In this document: positions 16,653 to 26,010 of the stretch, piece after piece
Position numbering within the stretch: the first letter of the stretch is position 1
How the letters are laid out: each line of letters starts with the position of its first letter
NCBI GenBank assembly: GCA_012719495.1
Contig: JAAYAG010000109.1
Coordinates: forward strand, 1-35,993
Direction of reading: 5' to 3'
Source of the DNA: Bacteroidales bacterium
GTDB lineage: Bacteria > Bacteroidota > Bacteroidia > Bacteroidales > Prolixibacteraceae
DNA: 35,993 nt
The notes under the pieces: generated by a model
The model's database searches: none
Seen by the model: only the letters and a program-made list of their open reading frames with translations
Told to the model about the DNA's origin: nothing
Program-made: the position numbers and the translations under genes

Positions 16653-17357
16653 TTATTTGCCAATAAGAAATATAGCAGGTCTTTTATGTAAATCAGGAAG
16701 TCCTTTTTTCCATTCGCGAACTGGTTTAGTGGCTATATATTCAGTTTCAAGGGTAAGGTCGCAAGCAACGCACAAAAGTGTTTTTTCATCCAGTGTTCGC
16801 ACCAAATCTTGCATTAGCGAATTGTTTCGATAAGGTGTTTCAATAAAAATTTGAGTCTGATCTTCATAATACACCCTGTGTTCCAAATGTTTAATAGCTT
16901 TTCCCCGGGCAGGGTGTTTCACTGGGATATAGCCGGCAAAAGCAAATTGTTGTCCGTTCATGCCCGATGCCATCAGTGAGAGCAATATCGACGACGGGCC
17001 AACAATAGGTTTTACAATAATTCCACGCTGGTGGGCAATTCGTACTACATCGGCTCCAGGGTCGGCAACTCCGGGGCAACCTGCTTCTGAAATCACTCCA
17101 AAGTCATGTTCTGTAGCATATTTGGCAAAAAACTCACTTAAATCGGCATATCGTGTACGCTTGTTTATTTCGAAGAACTCAAGGCTATCGATATTTCTTT
17201 CAGGATCAATTTTTTTTATAAAGCGTCGCGCAGTCCTTACATCTTCAACAAAGAAATGCGAAACAGATTGTATTACAGGGAAAATATCGCGTGGTAAAAC
17301 GTTGTAGGGATTCTCGTCGCCCAATGTAGTTGGTATCAAAATTAGTTTTCCTGCCAT
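16653..17357 (-). CDS. RsmI-like SAM-dependent methyltransferase
   Basis: Tetrapyrrole-methylase-fold protein related to RsmI, the 16S rRNA C1402 2'-O-methyltransferase. Recognisable segments are KLILIPTTLGDENP, GVISEAGCPGVADPGADVV (the RsmI SDAGTPGISDPG region), VGPSSILLSLMASGMNGQQF and FIETPYRNNSL. At 234 residues it lacks the C-terminal domain of full-length RsmI. This short form is common in Bacteroidota next to or instead of RsmI, so the rRNA target is uncertain. Confidence 0.85.
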   Translation of the reverse strand: MAGKLILIPTTLGDENPYNVLPRDIFPVIQSVSHFFVEDVRTARRFIKKIDPERNIDSLEFFEINKRTRYADLSEFFAKYATEHDFGVISEAGCPGVADPGADVVRIAHQRGIIVKPIVGPSSILLSLMASGMNGQQFAFAGYIPVKHPARGKAIKHLEHRVYYEDQTQIFIETPYRNNSLMQDLVRTLDEKTLLCVACDLTLETEYIATKPVREWKKGLPDLHKRPAIFLIGK

Positions 17358-17393
17358 GTGTAATTTTTTGCGACAAAAATACCACGAATATTG

Positions 17394-17424
17394 CTTGAAA
17401 CATACCCCGGCGATATTAATTTTG
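17394..17424 (+). promoter_or_regulatory. Promoter of the PhnP-like gene
   Basis: CTTG (17394-17397), a 19-base spacer and TAATTTTG (17417-17424) match the Bacteroidota -33/-7 pattern, with one mismatch in the -33 box. Transcription would begin about 7 bases later, so the leader before the TTG start is only about 15 bases and includes ATG-CAT-TGA (17441-17449). Confidence 0.6.
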
Positions 17425-17445
17425 GAACTTTAAAAACTTGATGCA

Positions 17446-18207
17446 TTGAAACTAACTTTTCTTGGTACAGGAACGTCGCAGGGAGTGCCTGTAATTGCAT
17501 GCCCTTGTGATGTTTGCAGCTCGCTTGATTATCGCGATAAGCGGTTGAGATCTTCTTTTCTTGTCGAAATTGATGGTTTGACGATTGTTATAGATGCAGG
17601 TCCCGATTTCAGACAGCAGATGTTGGGAGCTTGTGTTACCAATCTTTCAGCCATCCTGTTAACTCATGAGCATTACGACCATCTGGCTGGTCTGGACGAC
17701 ATCAGGGCTTTCAACTGGGTTCAGAAGAAACCAACCGATATTTATGCTGAAGAGAGAGTTAACCAGTCGGTTAGAGAAGTGTTTTCTTATGTGTTTGCAT
17801 CGAAAAAGTATCCGGGAATTCCTCAGATGATATTACATCCGATTGATGAAGAGCCATTTATGATTGGTCACGTTCATGTGGTGCCCATAAGGGGTTTACA
17901 TTATAGGCTTCCTGTGTTGGGGTTTCGTATTGGCAAGATGGCGTATCTTACCGATTTTAATTCTTTGCCCAATACAGAACTTGAAAAACTCAAGGATCTT
18001 GATGTATTGATAATTAATGCATTGCGGCGTGAGCCACATGTCTCGCATTTTACCATGGATGAGGCTCTGTCGGTTATTTCGGAAGTGAAGCCTGTTTATG
18101 CTTATCTTACTCATATAAGTCACCAGATGGGGCGGTATTCTGACGTCGAAAAGCTTCTGCCTGATAATGTATTTTTAGCCTATGATGGGTTGTCGCTTGT
18201 CTTGTGA
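17446..18207 (+). CDS. PhnP-like metallo-beta-lactamase-fold phosphodiesterase
   Basis: MBL-fold hydrolase similar to PhnP, the phosphoribosyl cyclic phosphodiesterase, and to related one-carbon or nucleotide phosphodiesterases. The N-terminus KLTFLGTGTSQGVPVIACPCDVC carries the extra Cys ligands typical of this group. LTHEHYDHLAGLDD is the metal-binding HxHxDH motif, and YLTHISHQMGR and AYDGLSL complete the site. The start is TTG at 17446: the in-frame stop at 17431 excludes any earlier codon, and the family begins exactly here. The ATG at 17441 is in another frame and stops after one further codon. Other phn genes are absent, so the substrate is open. The 3' end overlaps the MFS gene by 28 bases. 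Confidence 0.87.
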   Translation: MKLTFLGTGTSQGVPVIACPCDVCSSLDYRDKRLRSSFLVEIDGLTIVIDAGPDFRQQMLGACVTNLSAILLTHEHYDHLAGLDDIRAFNWVQKKPTDIYAEERVNQSVREVFSYVFASKKYPGIPQMILHPIDEEPFMIGHVHVVPIRGLHYRLPVLGFRIGKMAYLTDFNSLPNTELEKLKDLDVLIINALRREPHVSHFTMDEALSVISEVKPVYAYLTHISHQMGRYSDVEKLLPDNVFLAYDGLSLVL

Positions 18208-19364
18208 AAGTAAGAAATGTAATATAGAACAGCTCCTGTAAGGGCAAAAAATAATCCCGAAATATAAAAGCCTGATCGCAGTCCTCTATGGTCGATTATC
18301 ATCCCCCATAATGGGCCTGTAATGGCAAAAATAATCCGGATTATCATATCGCGCAGCGAGAGTACTGTTGCCCTCACATCAGAATCGATCAAGTTGTGGA
18401 TATAGTCTTTTAGTACTGGTGTTGCAATTCCTCTGACAATATAGGTTAAGAATATAATCCCAAACGATACGTAACTTAACGTCGAACCAGTAGCAAAGAA
18501 ACCCAGACAAAGGAAAATAAGGATCAATCCTGTAGTTTGCTTTTCCGAAAAAAGTTTTTCAATACGATGTGCACCTATGGCAGAAAAGCCTACCACTAAG
18601 TTGAAGGTGGTCCACATTACGCCAAAAAAAGCCAGCGGAAGGCCAATCTCGATAAATAAAGGTTGCATAAACCATGCGAAAGACAAGGTTGCGGCTCCAA
18701 TTAACGACGAAAAGAGAATAAAGTTCCGAAGCTTTACATTGACAATTAATGATGTTTTCAGCACATTTATAATATCGCTTAATCCGCTTTTCCGTTTTGA
18801 GTTGTTTTGTGGCTCGCTAAGGGTTAGTGCGGCAGGAATAGCTATGGCAGCAACTATGATTTGTCCAAAATAAGGAGTCCGCAAGCTTATTGTGGCAAGC
18901 AATCCTCCAATTATTCCTGCGATGGCTTCTGAAAAATTACCGACCGAAATAACCCTGCCTTCGTATTTGAGGTATTCTTTTTCATTATTGTCCTGTTTTA
19001 GTGAGTCGTAAAGCATGGCTGAGTCAGCGCCGGAAATAAAACTCTGTCCTATACCAAGGGTTAGTTCGGCAATAAGAAACTCCCAAAAGTGTGATGAAAA
19101 GCCATAAAAAGAAAAACCGATGGTTGTTAATATGGTTCCTGCAATCAATGTTTTCTTTCTGCCCCAGATGTCAGCAAAATAGCCTGATGGGATTTCAAAG
19201 GCAACAATACCAATTGAATAGATCGATTTTAGCCAGAAAATTTGGGTCATCGACAGATCATTCTCCTGATAAAAAAGAACAACTACTGGCATGATAAGCG
19301 AAAACCACTTCGCCATCTTTATTACGTATAACCGGTAGATATTTCTTTTTAGAATTGTTGGCAT
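18180..19364 (-). CDS. MFS transporter
   Basis: Major facilitator superfamily transporter with about 12 predicted helices in 394 residues. The loop between helices 2 and 3 carries the superfamily signature in the form GYFADIWGRKKTLIAG. Helix 1 starts after a short basic N-terminus (MPTILKRNIYRLYVIKMAKW), and the middle loop (SEPQNNSKRKSGL) divides two six-helix halves. It resembles the group often labelled multidrug efflux, but no substrate can be assigned. The C-terminus overlaps the convergent PhnP-like gene. Confidence 0.85.
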   Translation of the reverse strand: MPTILKRNIYRLYVIKMAKWFSLIMPVVVLFYQENDLSMTQIFWLKSIYSIGIVAFEIPSGYFADIWGRKKTLIAGTILTTIGFSFYGFSSHFWEFLIAELTLGIGQSFISGADSAMLYDSLKQDNNEKEYLKYEGRVISVGNFSEAIAGIIGGLLATISLRTPYFGQIIVAAIAIPAALTLSEPQNNSKRKSGLSDIINVLKTSLIVNVKLRNFILFSSLIGAATLSFAWFMQPLFIEIGLPLAFFGVMWTTFNLVVGFSAIGAHRIEKLFSEKQTTGLILIFLCLGFFATGSTLSYVSFGIIFLTYIVRGIATPVLKDYIHNLIDSDVRATVLSLRDMIIRIIFAITGPLWGMIIDHRGLRSGFYISGLFFALTGAVLYYISYFHKTSDNPS

Positions 19365-19414
19365 GGTAACTAATTGACCGTTTGAAAAGAGTAAAGGTTT
19401 ATTGCAGAAATGAA

Positions 19415-19541
<127 letters not shown>

Positions 19542-19655
19542 AGTAAAATAAGAGTATATAATTTACTCCTTGCATCTCTTTAATTTGCATGCCGATTAAT
19601 AATGTGTTAGTGTCTATTATGATCGGATTATGCATCTCTTTTTTCAAATGCGATG

Positions 19656-19686
19656 CAAAAATAGATGTTTTTTTCATTCTCCCAAA
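19656..19686 (-). promoter_or_regulatory. Candidate promoter for tRNA-Ser
   Basis: Minus strand TTTG (19686-19683), a 19-base spacer and TATTTTTG (19663-19656) match the consensus exactly. The predicted start lies about 108 bases before the tRNA, so a 5' leader would be removed by processing. Confidence 0.5.
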
Positions 19687-19945
19687 TTTTGCATTACTTA
19701 TTTTTGTCATACTTTTTAATGAAAATTGCTTTTTTTTTCCGTGTGGTTAAGGGGTAAACCATCTGAATCTGAACTTTTTTTCCATAAAATATTGATAAAA
19801 TTAGTATTTTTTCGTTTTTCTCTTACCGATTGATTTACAGGACTTAGGCTGTTTTGGGTGTTTTAATTGTGCTTCAAAATTGAAAAAAAACGATCTGAAG
19901 CCCGCTAATTTGTTGGAAAAGGCAGTTTTTTTTTTATTGTTAAGG

Positions 19946-19976
19946 TTTGGAAAACTCGTCAAAAACAATAAATTTG
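19946..19976 (+). promoter_or_regulatory. Promoter of hup
   Basis: TTTG (19946-19949), 19-base spacer, TAAATTTG (19969-19976): an exact match to the Bacteroidota housekeeping consensus. Transcription would begin near 19983, leaving a leader of about 33 bases. Confidence 0.75.
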
Positions 19977-20015
19977 TGGGAGTTAATGTATTTTATAACC
20001 CTTAAATCTCAACTT

Positions 20016-20285
20016 ATGAATAAAGCTCAATTAATTGATGCCATTGCTGAAAAAGCAGGCTTAACAAAAGCTGACTCAAAAAAAGCTCTCGATGCTTTTA
20101 TTGAAGCCACAAGCGAAGCTTTAAAAGCTGGTGACCGTGTTGCATTAGTTGGTTTTGGTTCTTTTTCTGTAGCAAAAAGAAGTGCAAGAACTGGTCGTAA
20201 CCCTCAAACAGGCAAAGAAATTACCATCCCCGCAAAAGCTGTCGTAAAATTCAAACCAGGAAGCGAGTTATCTGAAGGTGTATAA
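20016..20285 (+). CDS. HU-family DNA-binding protein
   Basis: Small nucleoid-associated protein that bends DNA non-specifically as a dimer. The ATG at 20016 gives MNKAQLIDAIAEKAGLTKAD and 89 residues, the standard HU length. The signature GFGSFSVAKRSARTGRNPQT and the arm residues are intact. The open frame extends upstream, but only over the promoter. It is a single-gene unit with its own promoter and terminator. Confidence 0.96.
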   Translation: MNKAQLIDAIAEKAGLTKADSKKALDAFIEATSEALKAGDRVALVGFGSFSVAKRSARTGRNPQTGKEITIPAKAVVKFKPGSELSEGV

Positions 20286-20304
20286 TACTTTCAAAAGATG
20301 TTGT

Positions 20305-20339
20305 GAAGGGTGTCTCAATTCCTGAAGCACCCTTTTTTT
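20305..20339 (+). terminator. Terminator of hup, just before trmH
   Basis: AAGGGTG (20306-20312) pairs with CACCCTT (20328-20334) around a 15-nt loop and is followed by a T-run. It ends 24 bases before the TrmH-type gene start. Confidence 0.8.
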
Positions 20340-20362
20340 ATTTACCCAATCAATCTGTTTCT

Positions 20363-21037
20363 ATGTCGAAAGAGTTAGTTGATTATCTTTCTTCTTTTCT
20401 ATTAGACAACCGTCTTGAGTTATTTAAAAAAAACCTTTCATTGCGAACACGTTATATAACCGTTGTTCTGGAGGATATTTTTCAAAGTCAAAATGCGAGT
20501 GCTGTTATTCGTTCTTGCGATTGTTTTGGCATTCAAGATTTACATATCATCGAGAATGATAATAAATTCAGTGAATACGAAAGAGTTACCCGAGGGGCTT
20601 CTCAGTGGGTCGATTTTCATTATTATAACCAGCAGCAAAACAATACACTCGATGCAATCCAAAAGTTGAGGCAACAAGGGTATCGCATTGTAGCCACATC
20701 GCCACACGATTCCGATATCGATTTGCATCATTTCGATCTCTTACAGGGAAAAGCAGCTTTCATTTTTGGTAACGAGAAACGTGGAATATCAGATGTTGTA
20801 AAACAAAATGCCGATTGTTTCATGAAAATACCCATGTACGGTTTTACCGAAAGCCTTAATATTTCGGTCTCGGTGGCTATTGTTGCCCATTATTTGTCGG
20901 CTCAATTGCGGCTTTTGCCTGTTAATTGGCAGTTAACAGATGAAGAATCGACGGCTGTTATGCTCGACTGGTTGAAGAAAACTTTAAAAAGAAGCGATTT
21001 ATTATTGAAAAAATTTCAAACACAAAAAGTATCTTAA
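20363..21037 (+). CDS. TrmH-family RNA 2'-O-ribose methyltransferase
   Basis: SpoU/TrmH-type SPOUT enzyme, probably methylating the 2'-O of G18 in tRNA. Motif 1 is LEDIFQSQNASAVIRSCDCFG, with the catalytic Arg after the Asn. Motif 2 is FIFGNEKRGIS. Motif 3 is IPMYGFTESLNISVSVAI. The ATG at 20363 gives MSKELVDYLSSFLLDNRLEL, a normal start, and 224 residues. The longer frame from a GTG at 20303 runs through the hup terminator and is rejected. There are only 23 bases between terminator and start, so expression may depend on read-through from hup. Confidence 0.9.
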   Translation: MSKELVDYLSSFLLDNRLELFKKNLSLRTRYITVVLEDIFQSQNASAVIRSCDCFGIQDLHIIENDNKFSEYERVTRGASQWVDFHYYNQQQNNTLDAIQKLRQQGYRIVATSPHDSDIDLHHFDLLQGKAAFIFGNEKRGISDVVKQNADCFMKIPMYGFTESLNISVSVAIVAHYLSAQLRLLPVNWQLTDEESTAVMLDWLKKTLKRSDLLLKKFQTQKVS

Positions 21038-21102
21038 TTTTTAGTTTACTTTTATTAAAATTTTAATTTAGCCTTATCAAAATCTAACTTGATAATAAAA
21101 CT

Positions 21103-21819
21103 ATGAATTGTATAATTATTGATGATGATAAGTTATCAAGGACATTGCTTGAAAAGTTTGTAGAACGGACAGAATATATTGATCAATATTACTCTTTCCC
21201 CGGAGCTATTGAAGCAATCAATTTCATCAAAAAGGATGAACACGAAATTGATTTGATATTTCTCGACATTGAGATGCCAGATATGAATGGCGTTGAATTT
21301 ATGCAGGCATTGGGCGATCATCCTGTCCAAATTATTGTTGTTTCTTCGAAAGAGAAGTATGCTCTCGATGCAATCGAGTATAATGTGACCGACTATTTGC
21401 TCAAACCGGTGACCTACTTCAGGTTTTTGAAGGCTACAGAAAAAGCGCTTTCGAAGCTTCGCGAGGAAATGATGCCTGCCTCAAACTCTAAAAATGACTT
21501 TTTTATAAGAAATAACGCAAATCTTATAAGGCTTTGCTATGATGATGTAATTTGGGTTGAAGCCCTTGAAAATTACATTGTTGTGAATACATACAGCGAG
21601 AAATTTACAATTCATTACACCATGAAAATGGTTATGGACCAATTGCCTGTCGATAAATTCTTCCGTATTCACCGTTCTTTTATTGTAAACCGCAGTAAAA
21701 TTGATATTATTAAAGCAACCACAATTGATGTAAAAACAAAAGATGGTTATGTGTCTCTCCCTATTGGCAAGTCATACAGGGAACTGCTTTTAAAAGATAT
21801 TAATCTATTGTCGAAATAG
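21103..21819 (+). CDS. LytTR-type response regulator
   Basis: Two-domain regulator. Residues 1 to about 120 are a receiver domain with the acidic cluster IIDDDK, the phospho-acceptor Asp55 in LIFLDIEMPDMNG, the switch residues VVSS and the conserved Lys in DYLLKPV. Residues about 135-235 are a LytTR DNA-binding domain (IRNNANLIRLCYDDVIWVEA, FFRIHRSFIVNRSKI). Such proteins are normally paired with a 7TM or His_kinase-domain sensor, but no kinase gene is adjacent, so it is an orphan in this window. Its targets are unknown. Confidence 0.92.
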   Translation: MNCIIIDDDKLSRTLLEKFVERTEYIDQYYSFPGAIEAINFIKKDEHEIDLIFLDIEMPDMNGVEFMQALGDHPVQIIVVSSKEKYALDAIEYNVTDYLLKPVTYFRFLKATEKALSKLREEMMPASNSKNDFFIRNNANLIRLCYDDVIWVEALENYIVVNTYSEKFTIHYTMKMVMDQLPVDKFFRIHRSFIVNRSKIDIIKATTIDVKTKDGYVSLPIGKSYRELLLKDINLLSK

Positions 21820-21847
21820 AAAAAACCTGCGTGAAGCAGGTTTTTTT
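21820..21847. terminator. Bidirectional terminator between response regulator and HEAT protein
   Basis: AAAAAACCTGC (21820-21830), loop GTGAA, then GCAGGTTTTTTT. The A-run and T-run make it usable in both directions. It includes the first two bases of the minus-strand HEAT gene stop codon. Confidence 0.85.
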
Positions 21848-22364
21848 ATGGGTTAAACTGTTGAATTAAATCCTTAATCAGCGATTCTTTTTCTGTCGAA
21901 ACACTATTCAGTGCATTAGATAAGATACTTGCCATTTCGTTTGCAATATCTTCGTCGATCGCTTGTTCCATATTTTCAATCACGGTAAAAGCTTCAAATG
22001 CATTCATAAAACTTCCATGAATAACAATGTCGACAAAAGTAGGAAGGTATTTGCTGTAATCGAGCCCGTTTTCCCAGCACGCACGCAAAAGCATTTCCTG
22101 AATTGAGGCATACTCTTTATTCATAATGGCTTCGATAATAATTGGCACCGATGTGGTTTGCTTAAGTTCGCAAAGAAGTTTATAGGCTCTCTTGGTAATG
22201 TCGTCGTCAACCGTTGAGTTTAGTAGCTCTATAATTGCCGGAAGCACAGCAATGCTCCCGTCTTCTTCCAACTGCGTTAATGCGCTGGTTATTTTACCGA
22301 AGTTGCCTGATTGGAGATCTGTGATGTATTGTTGGTCTTTTTTTGAAATTTTGTCTGTTGCCAT
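21846..22364 (-). CDS. HEAT-repeat-like protein
   Basis: Cytoplasmic protein of 172 residues, entirely helical in appearance, with HEAT-like pairs: NFGKITSALTQLEEDGSIAV then LPAIIELLNSTVDDDITKRA, and YKLLCELKQTTSVPIIIEAI. No catalytic motif and no signal peptide. Such repeats usually mediate protein-protein contacts. It follows uvrA by 41 bases on the same strand, so the two may be co-transcribed, but a repair role is only a guess from position. Confidence 0.72.
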   Translation of the reverse strand: MATDKISKKDQQYITDLQSGNFGKITSALTQLEEDGSIAVLPAIIELLNSTVDDDITKRAYKLLCELKQTTSVPIIIEAIMNKEYASIQEMLLRACWENGLDYSKYLPTFVDIVIHGSFMNAFEAFTVIENMEQAIDEDIANEMASILSNALNSVSTEKESLIKDLIQQFNP

Positions 22365-22405
22365 ATCTTGTTGTTATTTTGTTTGTTGTGAAAATGAAAA
22401 GTGCA

Positions 22406-25213
22406 TTAGACGTTGGCGATTTTACTTTTTAAGAATTTCCCGGTATACGATTCTCTGCATGAGCAAACCTCTTCAGGGGTGCCGGCATAGACAATATTTC
22501 CTCCGTTTTCACCGCCTTCGGGGCCTAAATCAATCACCCAATCGGCTGATTTTATTATTTCCTGGTTGTGTTCAACGATCAATAAGGTGTGCTTTCGGCT
22601 AAGCAATTCATTAAACGCTTTCAGTAACGTTTTTATATCGTGAAAGTGCAGGCCGGTTGTTGGCTCATCGAAGATGAAAAGGGTAGGAGAGTCTTGTTCT
22701 TTTGCAAGAAAGGAGGCCAGTTTAACCCGTTGGCTTTCTCCACCGGAGAGTGTACTCGACGATTGTCCGAGTTTAATATACCCTAATCCTACCTCTTGAA
22801 GAGGTTTTAATTTTTTTACAATCTTCTTTTCTGTATTGCTTTTCCCATGGGCAAAGAAGTCAATAGCTTCGTCAACGGTCATTTCAAGTACATCGTAAAT
22901 GTTCTTTTCGTGATAGTGAATGTCAAGAATGTCTTCTTTAAACCTTTTTCCTCCACAGCTTTCGCAAACAAGCGAAATGTCGGCCATAAACTGCATTTCT
23001 ACATTGATAACCCCTTCACCCTGACATTCGTCGCAGCGGCCGCCTTCCACATTGAATGAAAAATGAGCGGGCTTAAGTCCTAGTATTTTAGCACTTTGCT
23101 GGTCAGCAAAAAGTGAACGTATTTCGTCGTAGGCTTTAAGATAGGTCACTGGGTTCGATCGGGTTGATTTCCCAATTGGGTTTTGATCAACAAACTCAAC
23201 CTGATGGAGTAAGTGCATATCGCCCGTTAGTCTGTCATGTTTCCCTGTTTTTTCGTCGTATGCCCCAAACCGTTTGGCAATTGCGGGGTAGATGATTTGT
23301 TTTACCAACGACGATTTTCCCGATCCACTAACTCCGGTGATTACAGTCATTACGTTTAAAGGAATTTTTACATCAATATTCTTGAGGTTGTTTTCCCTTG
23401 CACCTGTAACTTGAAAAAAGTTGTTCCATTTTCTTCGTTGCGCCGGAACTTCAATCTTCTCAATTCCGTTGATGTATAGTGCTGTAAGGCTTTTTGTATC
23501 TTTGCTGAGTTCTTCGATGTTGCCTTCAAACATAATTTCACCTCCGTTTGTGCCGGCATAAGGCCCAATGTCGATCAGCATATCAGCAGCTTTCATAATA
23601 TCTTCGTCGTGCTCGACAACGATTACAGTATTGCCCAAGTCACGAAGTTTCTGCAGTACCCCAATCAGCCTTTCGGTGTCTCTGGGGTGAAGTCCGATAC
23701 TGGGTTCGTCCAGAATATACAATGAGCCAATTAGCCCGCTGCCGAGCGAAGTTGCCAGGTTTATGCGTTGCGATTCTCCCCCCGAAAGGGTGTTCGACAG
23801 TCGGTTCAGTGTGAGATAGCCCAATCCTACATCGCAAAGAAATTCAAGCCTGTTATTGATTTCTTTCAAAAGTCGCTGGGCAATTTTAAAGTCATGTTCG
23901 TTTAGCTCAATCGACCTGAAGTAATCAAATAGTTTTTCAACGGGCATTTGAACCAGTTGCTGGAGAGAAAGCCCATTCACTTTCACATATCCCGACTCTT
24001 TTTTTAACCGGCTTCCTTTGCACTCCGGGCAAACTGTTTTTCCCCGATATCGGGCTAACATAACCCGGTATTGTATCTTATAACTGTTTTCTTCAACAAA
24101 TTTGAAAAACTGGTCGATCCCCCCAAACCATTTATTGCCGGTCCAAAGAAGTTCTTGTTGTTCGGTGCTTAGTTCATAATAGGGCTTGTGAACAGGAAAA
24201 TTGAACCGGTATGCATTGTCGATTAACTGGTTTTTCCATTCACTCATTTTGTCTCCCTTCCAGCATGCAACTGCATCGTCGTATATCGAAAGCATTTTGT
24301 TGGGAATCACCAGATCTTCGTCAATCCCAATTACTTTTCCATACCCTTCACATCGCGGGCATGCTCCAAGTGGATTGTTGAAACTGAACATATCTACCGA
24401 TGGTTCTTCAAACCGGATGCCATCCATTTCGAAGCAATGACTGAATGAAGCTGACGTTGGTTCTCCATCGATACTTTTAATAATGCAGACGCCATTGCCT
24501 TCGTTGAAGGCTGACTGAACCGAGTCTGACATCCTGCTCAGCGTATCGTCATCGTCGTTCACGGCTATTCGGTCAATGACGATGTTCAGGTTTTTTGTTT
24601 GTTTGGGCAGAAGTTCGAGCAGTTCCGGCGAGTCGGCTGAGTAGGTGGCATAGTTGAGCTCGTAACGGGTGTAGCCTTGCTGATAAAGCATTCCTATTTC
24701 TTCTTCAGCTTTTCTCCCTTTCCGTACGCTAAACGGTGCAAGAACAAGTACTCTGGTTCCTTTGCCGAACGATTGCATGTAGTCGACGACATCGGTAACA
24801 TCATTTTTTTTAACTTCTTTACCTGAAATTGGAGAAATGGTTTTTCCAATTCGGGCATAAAGGAGCTTTAAGTAATCGTAGATTTCGGTAGATGTTCCTA
24901 CGGTTGATCGTGGGTTACGGGTGTTTACTTTTTGTTCGATGGCAATTGCCGGTGGAATTCCTTTAATGAAATCAACCTCGGGTTTATTAATCCTCCCCAG
25001 AAATTGTCGGGCATACGATGATAAGCTTTCAACATAACGTCTCTGACCTTCAGCGTATAATGTATCGAAAGCCAGGGTGGATTTTCCAGAGCCTGAAACA
25101 CCGGTAATAACAATTAATTTATTGCGGGGAATCTTTAATTCAATGTTTTTCAGATTATGAAGCCTGGCCCCTTTGATGTGTATATAATCGCTAAATTCTA
25201 TTTTTCCTGACAT
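22406..25213 (-). CDS. uvrA: Excinuclease ABC subunit A
   Basis: DNA damage-sensing ATPase of nucleotide excision repair. Both ABC modules are complete: Walker [23 protein letters not shown] and, in the second half, [14 protein letters not shown]; signature motifs [14 protein letters not shown] and [14 protein letters not shown]; Walker [13 protein letters not shown] and [12 protein letters not shown]. Zinc-binding cysteine pairs are seen at [25 protein letters not shown] and CESCGGKRF. Length 935 is normal. It is divergent from the sigma factor gene, with 136 bases between. Confidence 0.98.
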   Translation of the reverse strand: MSGKIEFSDYIHIKGARLHNLKNIELKIPRNKLIVITGVSGSGKSTLAFDTLYAEGQRRYVESLSSYARQFLGRINKPEVDFIKGIPPAIAIEQKVNTRNPRSTVGTSTEIYDYLKLLYARIGKTISPISGKEVKKNDVTDVVDYMQSFGKGTRVLVLAPFSVRKGRKAEEEIGMLYQQGYTRYELNYATYSADSPELLELLPKQTKNLNIVIDRIAVNDDDDTLSRMSDSVQSAFNEGNGVCIIKSIDGEPTSASFSHCFEMDGIRFEEPSVDMFSFNNPLGACPRCEGYGKVIGIDEDLVIPNKMLSIYDDAVACWKGDKMSEWKNQLIDNAYRFNFPVHKPYYELSTEQQELLWTGNKWFGGIDQFFKFVEENSYKIQYRVMLARYRGKTVCPECKGSRLKKESGYVKVNGLSLQQLVQMPVEKLFDYFRSIELNEHDFKIAQRLLKEINNRLEFLCDVGLGYLTLNRLSNTLSGGESQRINLATSLGSGLIGSLYILDEPSIGLHPRDTERLIGVLQKLRDLGNTVIVVEHDEDIMKAADMLIDIGPYAGTNGGEIMFEGNIEELSKDTKSLTALYINGIEKIEVPAQRRKWNNFFQVTGARENNLKNIDVKIPLNVMTVITGVSGSGKSSLVKQIIYPAIAKRFGAYDEKTGKHDRLTGDMHLLHQVEFVDQNPIGKSTRSNPVTYLKAYDEIRSLFADQQSAKILGLKPAHFSFNVEGGRCDECQGEGVINVEMQFMADISLVCESCGGKRFKEDILDIHYHEKNIYDVLEMTVDEAIDFFAHGKSNTEKKIVKKLKPLQEVGLGYIKLGQSSSTLSGGESQRVKLASFLAKEQDSPTLFIFDEPTTGLHFHDIKTLLKAFNELLSRKHTLLIVEHNQEIIKSADWVIDLGPEGGENGGNIVYAGTPEEVCSCRESYTGKFLKSKIANV

Positions 25214-25227
25214 TTAACAGTAAAATA

Positions 25228-25258
25228 TTTGTTGGTTTTATAAAAATCCTTATTTTTG
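25228..25258 (+). promoter_or_regulatory. Promoter of the ECF sigma factor gene
   Basis: TTTG (25228-25231), 19-base spacer, TATTTTTG (25251-25258): an exact consensus match. The leader would be about 85 bases. It abuts the divergent uvrA -7 candidate at 25264-25271. Confidence 0.7.
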
Positions 25259-25263
25259 ACGCA

Positions 25264-25271
25264 CAAAGATA
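25264..25271 (-). promoter_or_regulatory. Candidate -7 box for uvrA
   Basis: Minus-strand TATCTTTG matches TAnnTTTG exactly, about 50 bases before the uvrA start. The -33 region has no proper TTTG. It lies a few bases from the sigma-factor promoter on the other strand. Confidence 0.4.
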
Positions 25272-25349
25272 CAATTTTGTTTCACCATTTAATCGAAAGG
25301 AGACACCGTATAGAAGCAACTCTACCTTAATTTTTAAAAACATAAAGGT

Positions 25350-25943
25350 ATGATCGACAGACTTAATCTGAGCGATAATGAGTTGGTTCAAAGGTACTTG
25401 AGTGGTGATGTTACTTCTCTAGAGTTTCTCATTAATCGTTACAAAGACAAGGTTTTTTCTTACATTATGGTTAATGTAAAAAACCATCATTTGGCTGAAG
25501 ATATCTTCCAGGATACTTTCATCAAAGTAGTTCGGTCGTTAAATTTGGGTAAGTATACCGAAAATGGAAAATTTATTTCCTGGGTAATGCGTATAGCCCA
25601 TAACCTTATTATCGACCACTACCGCCATTTAAAAAATTTGAACACTGTGTCGAACGACGCTTCTGGTGTTGATTATTTTAATTCCTCAAAACTTTCCGAT
25701 GAAAACATTGAGGACTTCATGATCAATGAACAGATACTGAGCGAAGTTAAAGAATTGCTTGACGAATTGCCCGACGATCAGCGTCAGGTTGTGGTAATGC
25801 GTTTGTATCTCGATTTGAGTTTTAAAGAAATTGCAGACCAAACCGGGGTTAGCATTAATACCGCTCTTGGGCGAATGAGGTATGCCCTCATTAATTTGAG
25901 AAAGGTTATTACCGAACGAAACATTATTCTCACAAAAGTTTGA
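25350..25943 (+). CDS. ECF-type sigma-70 family RNA polymerase sigma factor
   Basis: Extracytoplasmic-function sigma factor of 197 residues. Region 2 spans about 15-95 (LINRYKDKVFSYIMVNVKNH, DIFQDTFIKVVRSL, FISWVMRIAHNLIIDHYR). Region 4 spans about 130-185 (ELLDELPDDQRQVVVMRLYL, FKEIADQTGVSINTALGRMR, the helix-turn-helix). There is no transmembrane anti-sigma gene downstream, which is usual for this class, so its control is unclear. An AAAGG precedes the ATG. Confidence 0.93.
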   Translation: MIDRLNLSDNELVQRYLSGDVTSLEFLINRYKDKVFSYIMVNVKNHHLAEDIFQDTFIKVVRSLNLGKYTENGKFISWVMRIAHNLIIDHYRHLKNLNTVSNDASGVDYFNSSKLSDENIEDFMINEQILSEVKELLDELPDDQRQVVVMRLYLDLSFKEIADQTGVSINTALGRMRYALINLRKVITERNIILTKV

Positions 25944-26010
25944 AAATATTTTTGTCTTGAATAATATTTTCCTCGTAGGCTCGTTTTATAATCGATAACA
26001 AAAATGAAAG

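Larger units (their letters stand above)
19542..20015. other. Intergenic region between tRNA-Ser and hup
   Basis: A stretch of about 470 bases holding the tRNA-Ser promoter candidate (19656-19686, minus) and the hup promoter (19946-19976, plus). GCATCTCTTT occurs twice (19573-19582 and 19632-19641). No ORF here looks real. The middle, about 19710-19930, is AT-rich with nothing I recognise. Confidence 0.5.

Noticed and set aside
20303-20362. Earlier GTG start for the TrmH-type gene
   Set aside because: It would translate through the hup terminator hairpin and adds residues not found in the family; the ATG at 20363 fits the family N-terminus.
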